A DNA stretch of 64,000 nucleotides from an uncultured Bacilli bacterium (GTDB lineage Bacteria > Bacillota_I > Bacilli_A > RF39 > UBA660). Of this stretch, positions 9,474 through 17,274 are shown one piece after another. Positions within the stretch are counted from its first letter, which is position 1. Every line of letters begins with the position of its first letter. The notes beneath the pieces were generated by a model that searched no databases, had not been told where the DNA came from, and saw only the letters and a list, made by a program, of their open reading frames with translations. The stretch spans positions 248,001 to 312,000 of the forward strand of contig CAKOSH010000001.1 of NCBI GenBank assembly GCA_934102215.1. Direction: 5' to 3'. Made by a program: the position numbers and the translations under genes.

Positions 9474-10859
9474 ATGACTAAAAGAAGACTTAAAATAAGA
9501 CCAGTATTAATAACGCTAAATGTTTCTTTACTTATAATAATCGCATTATTTTATACATTTAGATTAGTTAAATATTATTTAAAAGAAAATGGTCATAAGG
9601 ACGCAGACACTACAACTCTTTTAGTAGATGAACTTATCAAAAAACAAAGTTATGTTGATCAAACAAAAGGATTAGTTCACGATAAAAATGCAGGTATATA
9701 TAGATATATTGGTAAAGTAGAAGATAACTACTTAGAATATTCAGGAATATTATTTAGAATAGTTGGTATAGATAAAGATAATAATATTAAAGCAATAAGT
9801 GATAGTAATCTTACTCTTATGTATTCAGGACTTGAAAAAGGATTTGATAAATCATATATATATAAATGGCTTAATAAGAGTGATGAAAAATATAGCGGAG
9901 TATTTGAAAATAATATGGATAGTACAGATAAATATCTTACTAATACATATTTATGTGATGATGTGGTAAGTGATCTTAAGAATATTAATTGTGAAAAGAA
10001 TAACAATGTTGATAAAATTACACTACTATCACTATATGATTATGCTTCTGCTGGTGGTAAAGAAAGTTATCTAAATAATGGTAAATCTTATTATTTAAGT
10101 ACTATTGATGACAAGAATAACAATTATTTTATTAATACTACTGGAGATGTTGGTCTAAATAAAATTAGTTCTAAAATATATGGTGTAAGACCAGTTATAA
10201 CAATAAAAAATGATGTTGCTTTAATGCATGGAGACGGTTCTAAAACTAGTCCATATGCAGTAATAGAAAAAACTGTAAATAAATTATCGGATGTATATGT
10301 ATCAAAATATATTAATTATTCAGGTAATACATATAGAGTAATAAGTACAGGAGAAAATGTTAAAATAGCATTAAGTGATAATATTAAAGATGGAGATAAA
10401 TATTTAGAGAAAACATTTGGTGGTAAAAATAATACTTACAGTACAAGTAAAAATACTATAGGTGAATATCTAAATAATACATATTATAAATCTATCAAAA
10501 ATAATGATTTAATTGTTAAATCAAGTTATGGTATAGGAAGTAATACATTAGATAATCTTGATTACACAGCAGTTTATAGTAAAACAGATACATTTAATAT
10601 AGGTATGCTTACACTTGGTGATATGTTTATAAGTGATACTAAAAATGTACTTACTATGAATAGAGGAATAGAATCAAATATGATAATTAATGTAATAAAT
10701 AAAGATGGTAATGTCTTTGGAGACTTAATCGCTAGTAAATATGAAGTAAGACCTACAATGTATTTAAAAGGCGATATAGATATAGTAAGTGGAGATGGTA
10801 GTATCAGTTCTCCATACGAGTTAGGAGTAAACAATGAAGAAAAAGCAAAAGAAGAGTAA
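9474..10859 (+). CDS. Membrane-anchored protein with two similar extracellular repeats
   Basis: A 461-aa protein with one N-terminal transmembrane segment (about residues 12-32) and a large Asn/Ser/Tyr-rich outer part. It contains two related modules that start with a Tyr-Ser-Gly strand (LEYSGILFRIVGI near residue 84, INYSGNTYRVIST near residue 282), and each ends with a VRP-type motif (YGVRPVITI, YEVRPTMYL). This is the architecture of DUF6273-like domains. It starts 2 bp after the DUF4956 gene and overlaps the next gene. Binding partner unknown. Confidence 0.7.
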   Translation: MTKRRLKIRPVLITLNVSLLIIIALFYTFRLVKYYLKENGHKDADTTTLLVDELIKKQSYVDQTKGLVHDKNAGIYRYIGKVEDNYLEYSGILFRIVGIDKDNNIKAISDSNLTLMYSGLEKGFDKSYIYKWLNKSDEKYSGVFENNMDSTDKYLTNTYLCDDVVSDLKNINCEKNNNVDKITLLSLYDYASAGGKESYLNNGKSYYLSTIDDKNNNYFINTTGDVGLNKISSKIYGVRPVITIKNDVALMHGDGSKTSPYAVIEKTVNKLSDVYVSKYINYSGNTYRVISTGENVKIALSDNIKDGDKYLEKTFGGKNNTYSTSKNTIGEYLNNTYYKSIKNNDLIVKSSYGIGSNTLDNLDYTAVYSKTDTFNIGMLTLGDMFISDTKNVLTMNRGIESNMIINVINKDGNVFGDLIASKYEVRPTMYLKGDIDIVSGDGSISSPYELGVNNEEKAKEE

Positions 10860-12099
10860 ATTTAGTATAGCGTTAATTGTTATTGATATTGTAGCGTTAG
10901 TTTGCTTTTTCGTAGCTTATGGACCATTTTCATTCTTTAGAGATTATCTTGTAACAACAGCTATGACTACAATGAATCATAAGTACTTTGCATATGTTTT
11001 ATATAGTGAAAGTATGGTAGAAGAGATCCTTGATAATAATAAGGTCATAGAAATAGAAGACCCTACCGATACATCTAAAATAAATATACAACCTATTGTT
11101 GACAATGGAACTTATGAATCTATATATGAAGAACAAGTTTTAAAGAAAGATGAAGGAAATGATTTATATAAAGTAGTAAATATATCTGGAGATGGATGGA
11201 AAGGAAATATGATTGTTGTATATGATCCATCTAAGATAGAACTTGTATTCTCTAAAAAATATGGTAAAGGTGGAGAATATTTATCAACAATGGCTAAAAA
11301 TAATGATGCATTAGTCGCAATGAATGCAAGTGGCGTAAATAGTAAGCCTGGACAAAACTATGTAACTGGACACACTATACTAGATGGAAAAGTATATAAG
11401 ACAGGTAGAAACATTAATAAAGGTGGAGGCCTTATTGGATTTACTAAAGATAATGTTCTTATGCTTACTAAAAAGTCAGCAAGTGAAGCTGTAAAAGATG
11501 GAATGGATAGAGCAGTAGAGTTTGGGCCATTCCTAGTTGTAAATGGTAAAATGTCTAATTTCAAAGGAAATGGTGGCTGGGGAGTAGCTAATAGAACTGC
11601 TATTGGTCAAAGACAAGATGGTATAGTATTAATGATGGTTATTGATGGAAGAACATCTTCTTCAATTGGAATCTCTATGAAAGATTTAGCAGAACTATTT
11701 GTTAAATATAAAGCATACAATGCAGCTAATCTTGATGGTGGAGGTTCTAGCGCATTATATGCTAAAATGAATCCAACAGATAAAACTGGTAAATTATTAA
11801 ATACTCCAAAAGGGTATAACTATAGTGGAGAAAGATTCTTACCAAATGCATGGATGATAAAAAGTACAGCACTAGATAGTGATAATAATACTGATAAAAC
11901 AACTAAAACAGAAAATACAACAACTACAACTACTGGAAAAACAACTACTAGTACAACTAAAGCGACAACTACTAAAAAGACTACAACAAGTGCAACAACT
12001 AAAAAAACAACAAGTACTACAACAAAAGCAACAACCACAACAACTACGACTACTAAAGCAACAACTACAACAACACAAAAAGTTAGTACTGAAGAATAA
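10834..12099 (+). CDS. Phosphodiester glycosidase (NAGPA) domain protein, membrane anchored
   Basis: A 421-aa protein with an N-terminal membrane segment and a phosphodiester glycosidase domain. Family features seen are GDGWKGNMIVVYDPSK, FGPFLVVNGK, NRTAIGQ, MVIDGR and the signature NLDGGGSSALY. Relatives cleave sugar phosphodiesters, including uncovering enzyme and bacterial exopolysaccharide or teichoic-acid processing proteins. The last 75 residues are almost only Thr and Lys, an extended wall-spanning or glycosylatable tail. The start overlaps the previous gene by 26 bp. Confidence 0.85.
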   Translation: MKKKQKKSKFSIALIVIDIVALVCFFVAYGPFSFFRDYLVTTAMTTMNHKYFAYVLYSESMVEEILDNNKVIEIEDPTDTSKINIQPIVDNGTYESIYEEQVLKKDEGNDLYKVVNISGDGWKGNMIVVYDPSKIELVFSKKYGKGGEYLSTMAKNNDALVAMNASGVNSKPGQNYVTGHTILDGKVYKTGRNINKGGGLIGFTKDNVLMLTKKSASEAVKDGMDRAVEFGPFLVVNGKMSNFKGNGGWGVANRTAIGQRQDGIVLMMVIDGRTSSSIGISMKDLAELFVKYKAYNAANLDGGGSSALYAKMNPTDKTGKLLNTPKGYNYSGERFLPNAWMIKSTALDSDNNTDKTTKTENTTTTTTGKTTTSTTKATTTKKTTTSATTKKTTSTTTKATTTTTTTTKATTTTTQKVSTEE

Positions 12100-12129
12100 A
12101 ATATCAAATAAAATAAGGGAGGTAATAAT

Positions 12130-12687
12130 ATGGATATTGAAAAGAAAAATCCAAAAATTTATGTAGTAGGAGGAAAAGCAAAGCATGGTAAAGATACGTT
12201 TTCAGCATTCTTAAAAGAAACATATGAAAACCATAATAAAAAAGTAATAGTGACACAACTATCAAAATATATAAAATACTATGCTCGTGAAATGACAGGT
12301 TGGGACTTAAGTGAAGAAACTAAACCACGTGAATTTCTTCAACAATTAGGAACAACAGTCATAAGACAAAAACTTAAAAAAGATGATTTATTCATCAAAA
12401 GAATGATAGACGATATAGAAATATTCTCATGTTTCTATGACGCAATTATCATAAGCGATATAAGACTAAAGAAAGAAATAATTGAACTTAAAGAGGCTTA
12501 TCCTAACATAATCAGTATTCATATTACAAGACCTGATTTTGATAATGGGCTTACAGAAGAACAAAAGATGCATCCAACTGAAATAGACCTTGATGATTAT
12601 ACAGGATTTGACATTGAAATTGTAAATACAACATTAGATAAATTAAAAGAAGAAGCAGAAAAAATATACACAAATAATGAAAGGTAG
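12130..12687 (+). CDS. Deoxynucleoside monophosphate kinase-like P-loop protein
   Basis: A 185-aa cytosolic protein. The P-loop GGKAKHGKDTF is near residue 14, and LQQLGTTVIRQ and ISDIRLKKEI fit the nucleotide-monophosphate-kinase fold of phage-type dNMP kinases. The start has a strong GGGAGG site. It sits 9 bp before pgk in an operon otherwise devoted to surface proteins, so its substrate may not be a DNA precursor. The fold is clear; the reaction is inferred. Confidence 0.7.
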   Translation: MDIEKKNPKIYVVGGKAKHGKDTFSAFLKETYENHNKKVIVTQLSKYIKYYAREMTGWDLSEETKPREFLQQLGTTVIRQKLKKDDLFIKRMIDDIEIFSCFYDAIIISDIRLKKEIIELKEAYPNIISIHITRPDFDNGLTEEQKMHPTEIDLDDYTGFDIEIVNTTLDKLKEEAEKIYTNNER

Positions 12688-12696
12688 GTATAGAAA

Positions 12697-13842
12697 ATGC
12701 AGAGTATTAAGGGAATTGATGTAACAGGTAAAAGAGTAATAGTTAGAGTTGACTATAATGTACCAATTACAGATGGAAAAATAGATGATGATACAAGAAT
12801 AATCGCAAGTCTAAAAACAATAAATTATCTTATCGAAAATAAAGCAAAAGTAATTCTTTTGTCACATTTAGGTAGAATTAAATCACAAGCGGATAAAGAT
12901 TCTCATTCATTAGAAATAGTTGCTAAACACTTATCAACACTTGTAACTTGTGGTATATATTTTGTACCTTTTACAAGAGGAGAAATAGTAGATAAAACAA
13001 TAGAAAACATGAATAATGGTGAAATCGTTATATTAGAAAACACACGATTTGAAGATTATCCTAAAACATTAGAAAGTTCATGTGATGAAGCATTATCTAA
13101 ATATTGGGCATCACTTGGTGATATATTTGTTCTTGATGCTTTTGGTAGTGCTCATAGATGTCACGCATCAACATATGGCATTTCTAAATATTTACCATCA
13201 TACTCTGGATTCTTAGTGGATAATGAAGTATCAATGTTAGATAAAGCAATTCACGAAAGAAAAACATTAATACTAGGTGGAGCTAAAGTAGATGATAAAA
13301 TAGGTGTTATAGATAATTTAATTAATACAAGTGATTACATTCTTCTAGGTGGAGTAATGTGTTTTACATTTCTAAAAGCAAGTGGAGTTAATGTAGGAGA
13401 AAGTATTGTCAGTGATGATAAAATAAGATATGCTAAATCATTATTAGATACACATAGTGATAAAATAATATTACCAATAGATATAGTAACAAATGATGGA
13501 GTAAAAGATGTAATGAATATTGGTAATAGTGATATAGGTTATGATATAGGACCTAAAACAATAGAAAAATATAAAGAACTTCTTATAAATAGTAAATTAG
13601 TATTATGGAATGGACCTCTTGGTAAATTTGAAGATCCAAAGTATGAAGATGGCACTAAAAAGATAATGGATTATATATATAAAGAATCAATACCAACTAT
13701 TTTAGCAGGTGGAGATACAATAAGCGCATCTCATAAATTTAAATATAGTTTTATATACCTTTCAACAGGTGGTGGCGCAACATTAGAATATTTAGAAGGC
13801 AAAAGATTTAAAACACTAGAAAGATTAAATGGTACAAAATAA
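12697..13842 (+). CDS. pgk: Phosphoglycerate kinase, divergent
   Basis: Transfers phosphate from 1,3-bisphosphoglycerate to ADP in glycolysis. Family landmarks are present but altered: RVDYNVP (usually RVDFNVP), SHLGR, LGGAKVDDKI (usually GGAKVSDKI), WNGPLGKFE (usually WNGPMGVFE) and STGGGATLEYLEGK. At 381 aa it is slightly shorter than the normal 390-400 aa. The tpiA gene follows directly. It could be the only Pgk of a reduced, fast-evolving genome or a second specialised copy; the rest of the genome is needed to tell. Confidence 0.88.
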   Translation: MQSIKGIDVTGKRVIVRVDYNVPITDGKIDDDTRIIASLKTINYLIENKAKVILLSHLGRIKSQADKDSHSLEIVAKHLSTLVTCGIYFVPFTRGEIVDKTIENMNNGEIVILENTRFEDYPKTLESSCDEALSKYWASLGDIFVLDAFGSAHRCHASTYGISKYLPSYSGFLVDNEVSMLDKAIHERKTLILGGAKVDDKIGVIDNLINTSDYILLGGVMCFTFLKASGVNVGESIVSDDKIRYAKSLLDTHSDKIILPIDIVTNDGVKDVMNIGNSDIGYDIGPKTIEKYKELLINSKLVLWNGPLGKFEDPKYEDGTKKIMDYIYKESIPTILAGGDTISASHKFKYSFIYLSTGGGATLEYLEGKRFKTLERLNGTK

Positions 13843-13843
13843 T

Positions 13844-14548
13844 ATGAAAAAGATTATTCTTAATCAAAAAAGTTATCTTTACTATGAAGAGATGGTTAAA
13901 TTTAAAAAAGAATTCGATAAGATAGAACCATCTAATTATGAGTTCATATTATTTCCACCAATACAATATTTATCAATGTTTAGAGATTCAAAATATAAAG
14001 TTGGCACACAAAACTTCTTTAGTTATAAAACAGGTTCATTTACAGGTGAAATTAATCTTGAATCATTAAAGAAAATGAATATCAATTATTCCTTTATAGG
14101 ACACTATGAAAGAAGAAAAATTATTGGTGAAACATATGCTACTTTTAAAGAAAAGTTATTTAAATCATTAAATTCTAAATGTAACACTATTCTTTTTGTA
14201 GGAGAACAAAAGAAAACAAGAAGACCTTTTAATTATATAAAGAAAGAATTAAATTACTATTTAAAAGCAATAGAAAGTTCTAGTTTAAAATATTTATCTA
14301 TATGTTATGAACCAAATTGGGCTATTGGTAGTGGTGAAATACAATGTATTGATAAAATTACTAAAGTTATTGATGAAATAAAATTATATATGTTTAATAA
14401 GTATAAATTAAGAATAGAAGTATATTATGGTGGTTCAATAGACAAAGATAATATAAAAAGTGTATTTGATATTTGTGATGGTGTTGTAATAGGAAAAGCT
14501 TCTACAGAAATAGATACATTAAAAGAACTATTAAAGGAAATTAAATAG
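13844..14548 (+). CDS. tpiA: Triosephosphate isomerase, divergent
   Basis: Interconverts dihydroxyacetone phosphate and glyceraldehyde-3-phosphate. The catalytic Lys (NQKSY, normally NWKMN), His (IGHYERR, normally IGHSERR) and Glu (YEPNWAIGSG) are all retained, as is the phosphate-gripping YGGS. Length is 234 aa, near the usual 250. The start at 13844 gives the usual MKKIILN N-terminus 1 bp after the pgk stop; an in-frame ATG at 13829 inside pgk is possible and neither has a strong ribosome site. The substitutions match the divergence of the adjacent pgk. Confidence 0.85.
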   Translation: MKKIILNQKSYLYYEEMVKFKKEFDKIEPSNYEFILFPPIQYLSMFRDSKYKVGTQNFFSYKTGSFTGEINLESLKKMNINYSFIGHYERRKIIGETYATFKEKLFKSLNSKCNTILFVGEQKKTRRPFNYIKKELNYYLKAIESSSLKYLSICYEPNWAIGSGEIQCIDKITKVIDEIKLYMFNKYKLRIEVYYGGSIDKDNIKSVFDICDGVVIGKASTEIDTLKELLKEIK

Positions 14549-15129
14549 TGTTTAGAAGTGATTATGAATTATTAACAGGTATAACAAATTTATTTATATT
14601 AATCGTATCATTATATAGTTTTATAAGATTAAAAAGAATTAACTATAATAAATATTGGTTATCATTCTATATGTTCTTGATAGTAGGAAGTCTACTTGGA
14701 TTTATAATACATAGTTTTAATATAAATGATAAAATTGTTAATATCTTGTGGATAATATTATTATTTATATTTATATGTATAATTAATTCATTATTATTTA
14801 GTGAGTATAAATATAATAAATATATAGTTTTTATATCAATATTGTTCTATATATTTCTAGTAGTAGAAGCAATATTTAATATGGACTTCATTATTACATT
14901 TGTTATATATGTATGTATAAATTTTATATTTATAATAAAGTCATATATCAAAAATAAAAGATATTATTATTTATATAGTATTATAATTCAAATAATAGGT
15001 GGATTATTATTAATAAGTAGAAATATTAAGATATGGTATTTAGATCATAATGGAATATATCACTTATTTATGATGATAACTGTTATACTATTTTATATAT
15101 CTAATAAAAGATACATAAGTGAGTACTAG
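14548..15129 (+). CDS. Six-helix integral membrane protein of unknown function
   Basis: A 193-aa protein beginning with GTG that overlaps the tpiA stop by one base. It is made almost wholly of about six hydrophobic helices rich in Ile, Leu and Tyr, with no recognised motif. It is the last gene of the run beginning at the CotH gene and is followed by a terminator. A role in the surface or phosphate-polymer system is possible by context only. Confidence 0.65.
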   Translation: MFRSDYELLTGITNLFILIVSLYSFIRLKRINYNKYWLSFYMFLIVGSLLGFIIHSFNINDKIVNILWIILLFIFICIINSLLFSEYKYNKYIVFISILFYIFLVVEAIFNMDFIITFVIYVCINFIFIIKSYIKNKRYYYLYSIIIQIIGGLLLISRNIKIWYLDHNGIYHLFMMITVILFYISNKRYISEY

Positions 15130-15144
15130 AAATAGTACTTTTTT
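15122..15144 (+). terminator. Intrinsic terminator of the CotH-tpiA operon
   Basis: A 7-bp perfect stem AGTACTA / TAGTACT with a GAAA loop is followed by TTTTT. Confidence 0.85.
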
Positions 15145-15181
15145 AAATAGTAAATTTATTTAATGAATATTAGAAGAATTA

Positions 15182-15211
15182 TTGAAAGAATCTAATAAAT
15201 AATGTTATAAT
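15182..15211 (+). promoter_or_regulatory. Promoter of the DUF6273 surface protein gene
   Basis: TTGAAA (15182-15187) and TATAAT (15206-15211) are separated by 18 bp, just upstream of the AGAGGTG ribosome site. Confidence 0.6.
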
Positions 15212-15234
15212 TACATTATGATAGAGGTGCAAAG

Positions 15235-16467
15235 ATGAAAGATGATAAAAATTATTTAAAAATAGTTTTAATACTTGTTTTAGTATTGGCAATACTTGGT
15301 GTATCTTATGCTTGGTTTGCAGCTATAATAACAGGTAATGATACTGCAAAGAACAATAAAGTAGTAACAGGTGATTTAGAATTAACATACACTGATACAA
15401 ACGAAATATCACTTGATAATGCTATACCGGGAGATTCATTTACAAAGGAAGTGAGTGTTAAAAATACTGGTACACTTGATGCTAAGTACAACTTAGTATG
15501 GCAAGAATTAACAAACGGAATCACAAATGATGAACTTGTAATTGAAGCAACTTGTAAAAGATTAAATTCATCAGGTACAGAAGAAGGTACATGTGAATCT
15601 ATATCACAAAAAGCAGTTTCTTCAAATATAATTAAATCAAGAATATCAATTGAAACAGGAGTAACACACGTATACACTGTCAAAGTAACATTTATTGATA
15701 CAGGAGAACCACAAAATTATAATAAGAATAAGTCATTTAGTGGAAAATTGGGAATTGAAGAGTACACTCCAACACAATTCGAAAAAGATACTTGGGCAAC
15801 AATAGTATCAAATGTAAAAGCAAATAATATAAGTAATTATAATGTAGGGGATGTAAAAGAAGTGGATTTAGGAACAACATATGGAACACGCACACTTCGT
15901 ATAGCAAATACATCAACACCAAGTGAGTGCAGTACTTCTGGTTTTTCACAAACAGCATGTGGATTCGTACTAGAATTTGCAGATATAATAGCACCACGCA
16001 AAATGAATAGTACTGCTACAAATGTAGGTGGATGGCCAGCAACATCAATGAGAACATTTGTTAATAATGATATATATAATGCAATACCAAGTGATTTAAG
16101 AAGTGCAATAATAGATACAACGGTAGTATCTGGACACGGAAGTACAAGTGGAGAAGAAAATTTTACTTCTACTGATAAGTTATATTTATTAGCACCAAAA
16201 GAGATATATACAAATTGGTCTGATAGTTATGATACAGCAAAAGACTTAACAAGAACATTAGATTATTATACGGCGCAAGGAGTAACAACTAGTAGTTATA
16301 GTGGAGCAATAAAGAAAAACGTAGCTAGTATTTATCGATGGTGGCTTCGTTCGGCCAATTCTAGCAATGACTATAGCTTCTTCGATGTGTATGACAATGG
16401 TGTTTACTTTTACGCCAATGCTAATAATACTCTTTACGGTGCCGCGCCAGCTTTTCGATTGGATTGA
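15235..16467 (+). CDS. Secreted protein with TasA/SipW-type leader and C-terminal DUF6273 domain
   Basis: A 410-aa protein. The N-terminus is a hydrophobic leader ending in SYAWF, then a Gly-Asp-Leu-rich beta region (VVTGDLELTYTD, VKNTGTLDAKYN) like camelysin/TasA proteins, which a SipW-type peptidase processes. The second half is DUF6273: FADIIAPRKM, LYLLAPKEIY and a WWLRSA...APAFRL end. The final 43 residues are Asn/Tyr/Ala-rich. Their DNA is far more GC-rich than the rest of the gene and uses NNC/NNT codons, a sign of recent replacement or targeted diversification. Confidence 0.8.
   Translation: MKDDKNYLKIVLILVLVLAILGVSYAWFAAIITGNDTAKNNKVVTGDLELTYTDTNEISLDNAIPGDSFTKEVSVKNTGTLDAKYNLVWQELTNGITNDELVIEATCKRLNSSGTEEGTCESISQKAVSSNIIKSRISIETGVTHVYTVKVTFIDTGEPQNYNKNKSFSGKLGIEEYTPTQFEKDTWATIVSNVKANNISNYNVGDVKEVDLGTTYGTRTLRIANTSTPSECSTSGFSQTACGFVLEFADIIAPRKMNSTATNVGGWPATSMRTFVNNDIYNAIPSDLRSAIIDTTVVSGHGSTSGEENFTSTDKLYLLAPKEIYTNWSDSYDTAKDLTRTLDYYTAQGVTTSSYSGAIKKNVASIYRWWLRSANSSNDYSFFDVYDNGVYFYANANNTLYGAAPAFRLD
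16337..16467 (+). other. Candidate variable cassette at the 3' end of the DUF6273 gene
   Basis: About 58 of 132 bases are G or C (44%, hand count) in a 27% GC neighbourhood. Codons such as TTC, TAC, GCC, AGC and GAC dominate where the host normally uses T-ending forms. Most codons end in C or T, as expected where AAC codons of a template are randomised at adenines. The segment encodes the WWLRSA-to-APAFRLD surface. No matching template repeat is in the window. Confidence 0.45.
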
Positions 16468-16511
16468 TGCGTAAAGTATATATAAACTAGAGTAAAACGA
16501 AATTAGTTAAG

Positions 16512-16647
16512 AGAACTAAAACAAATCCGAGTAAAAAATAATAAGGTATAATGGATGTTAAAAAGCGACTACTCCATGCGAAAGCATGGATAGGCGGGTA
16601 AGAACTAAAACAAATGCATTGATTATGGGATGTCTGCCTTAAGGCAG
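16512..16647 (+). ncRNA. Candidate structured RNA or homing-site region downstream of the DUF6273 gene
   Basis: A 15-bp direct repeat (AGAACTAAAACAAAT) occurs at 16512-16526 and 16601-16615. Between the copies are TATAAT (16547-16552) and a perfect 7-bp hairpin with a GAAA loop (16573-16590). GGCGG (16593-16597) can pair with CTGCC (16634-16638), and that CTGCC can instead pair with GGCAG (16643-16647), giving two exclusive folds. A terminator follows. This fits a small RNA or riboregulator, and also the hairpin that DGRs need after a variable region. There is no open frame. Confidence 0.5.
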
Positions 16648-16654
16648 AATATTA

Positions 16655-16686
16655 AAATTTGAATTTACGTAAATTCAAATTTTTTT
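16655..16686 (+). terminator. Perfect AT-rich intrinsic terminator
   Basis: A perfect 28-bp palindrome (16655-16682) with arms AAATTTGAATTTAC and its complement runs into further T residues. It ends the candidate RNA above. Confidence 0.75.
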
Positions 16687-16805
16687 GTTGATATGAATTA
16701 ATATAACTGATAAAAGTATCAATGATAAAGCTGATAATATTTATCAGTTTTTATATTAAGTTTTTTATAAATATGATATAGTAATAGTGTGATTTGGTGG
16801 TGTAT

Positions 16806-17216
16806 ATGATAGATGAATATTTAGATAAAGAGAATTCTTATAATAGATTGAAAAGAGAATTTGAAAAACATAAAAGATTAATTATTGCTTATGATTTAGA
16901 TAGTACTGTTTATGATTATCATCATACTAATGCATCATATGAAATGGTTAAAGATTTAATTAGAAAGTATGAGAAATATGCATACTTTATAGTTTTTACT
17001 TCATCAACCCCTGATAGATATGATGAAATAAAATCAATATTAGATAAAGAAAAATTACCATATAATTCAATTAATGAAGACGCTCCATTTATACCATTTA
17101 CTGGTAGAAAAGTATATTACAATATATTACTTGATGATAGAGCAGGTTTAAATCAAACATATAATGAATTATTAAGATTATATAATGAAGTAATTGTTAA
17201 TTTAGAATGGAAATAG
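16806..17216 (+). CDS. HAD-superfamily-like hydrolase
   Basis: A 136-aa cytosolic protein. YDLDSTVYDYHH is a HAD motif I (DxDxT/S), FTSSTPDRY a motif II Thr/Ser, and ILLDDRAGL resembles the acidic motif IV. Length fits a small capless phosphatase, such as those acting on nucleotides. The start at 16806 has a GGTGGT ribosome site; a TTG 12 bp upstream is less likely. No substrate can be inferred. Confidence 0.65.
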   Translation: MIDEYLDKENSYNRLKREFEKHKRLIIAYDLDSTVYDYHHTNASYEMVKDLIRKYEKYAYFIVFTSSTPDRYDEIKSILDKEKLPYNSINEDAPFIPFTGRKVYYNILLDDRAGLNQTYNELLRLYNEVIVNLEWK

Positions 17217-17274
17217 AAGGAATAGAAAATAGAATATGAAGTTATAGACTAAATATATCTAAAGAAAGGAAATT

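Noticed and set aside
11820..12186. Val- and Cys-rich frames opposite and beside the Thr/Lys tail of the glycosidase gene
   Set aside because: They are frame shadows of a low-complexity ACA/ACT repeat; no ribosome sites or starts support them.
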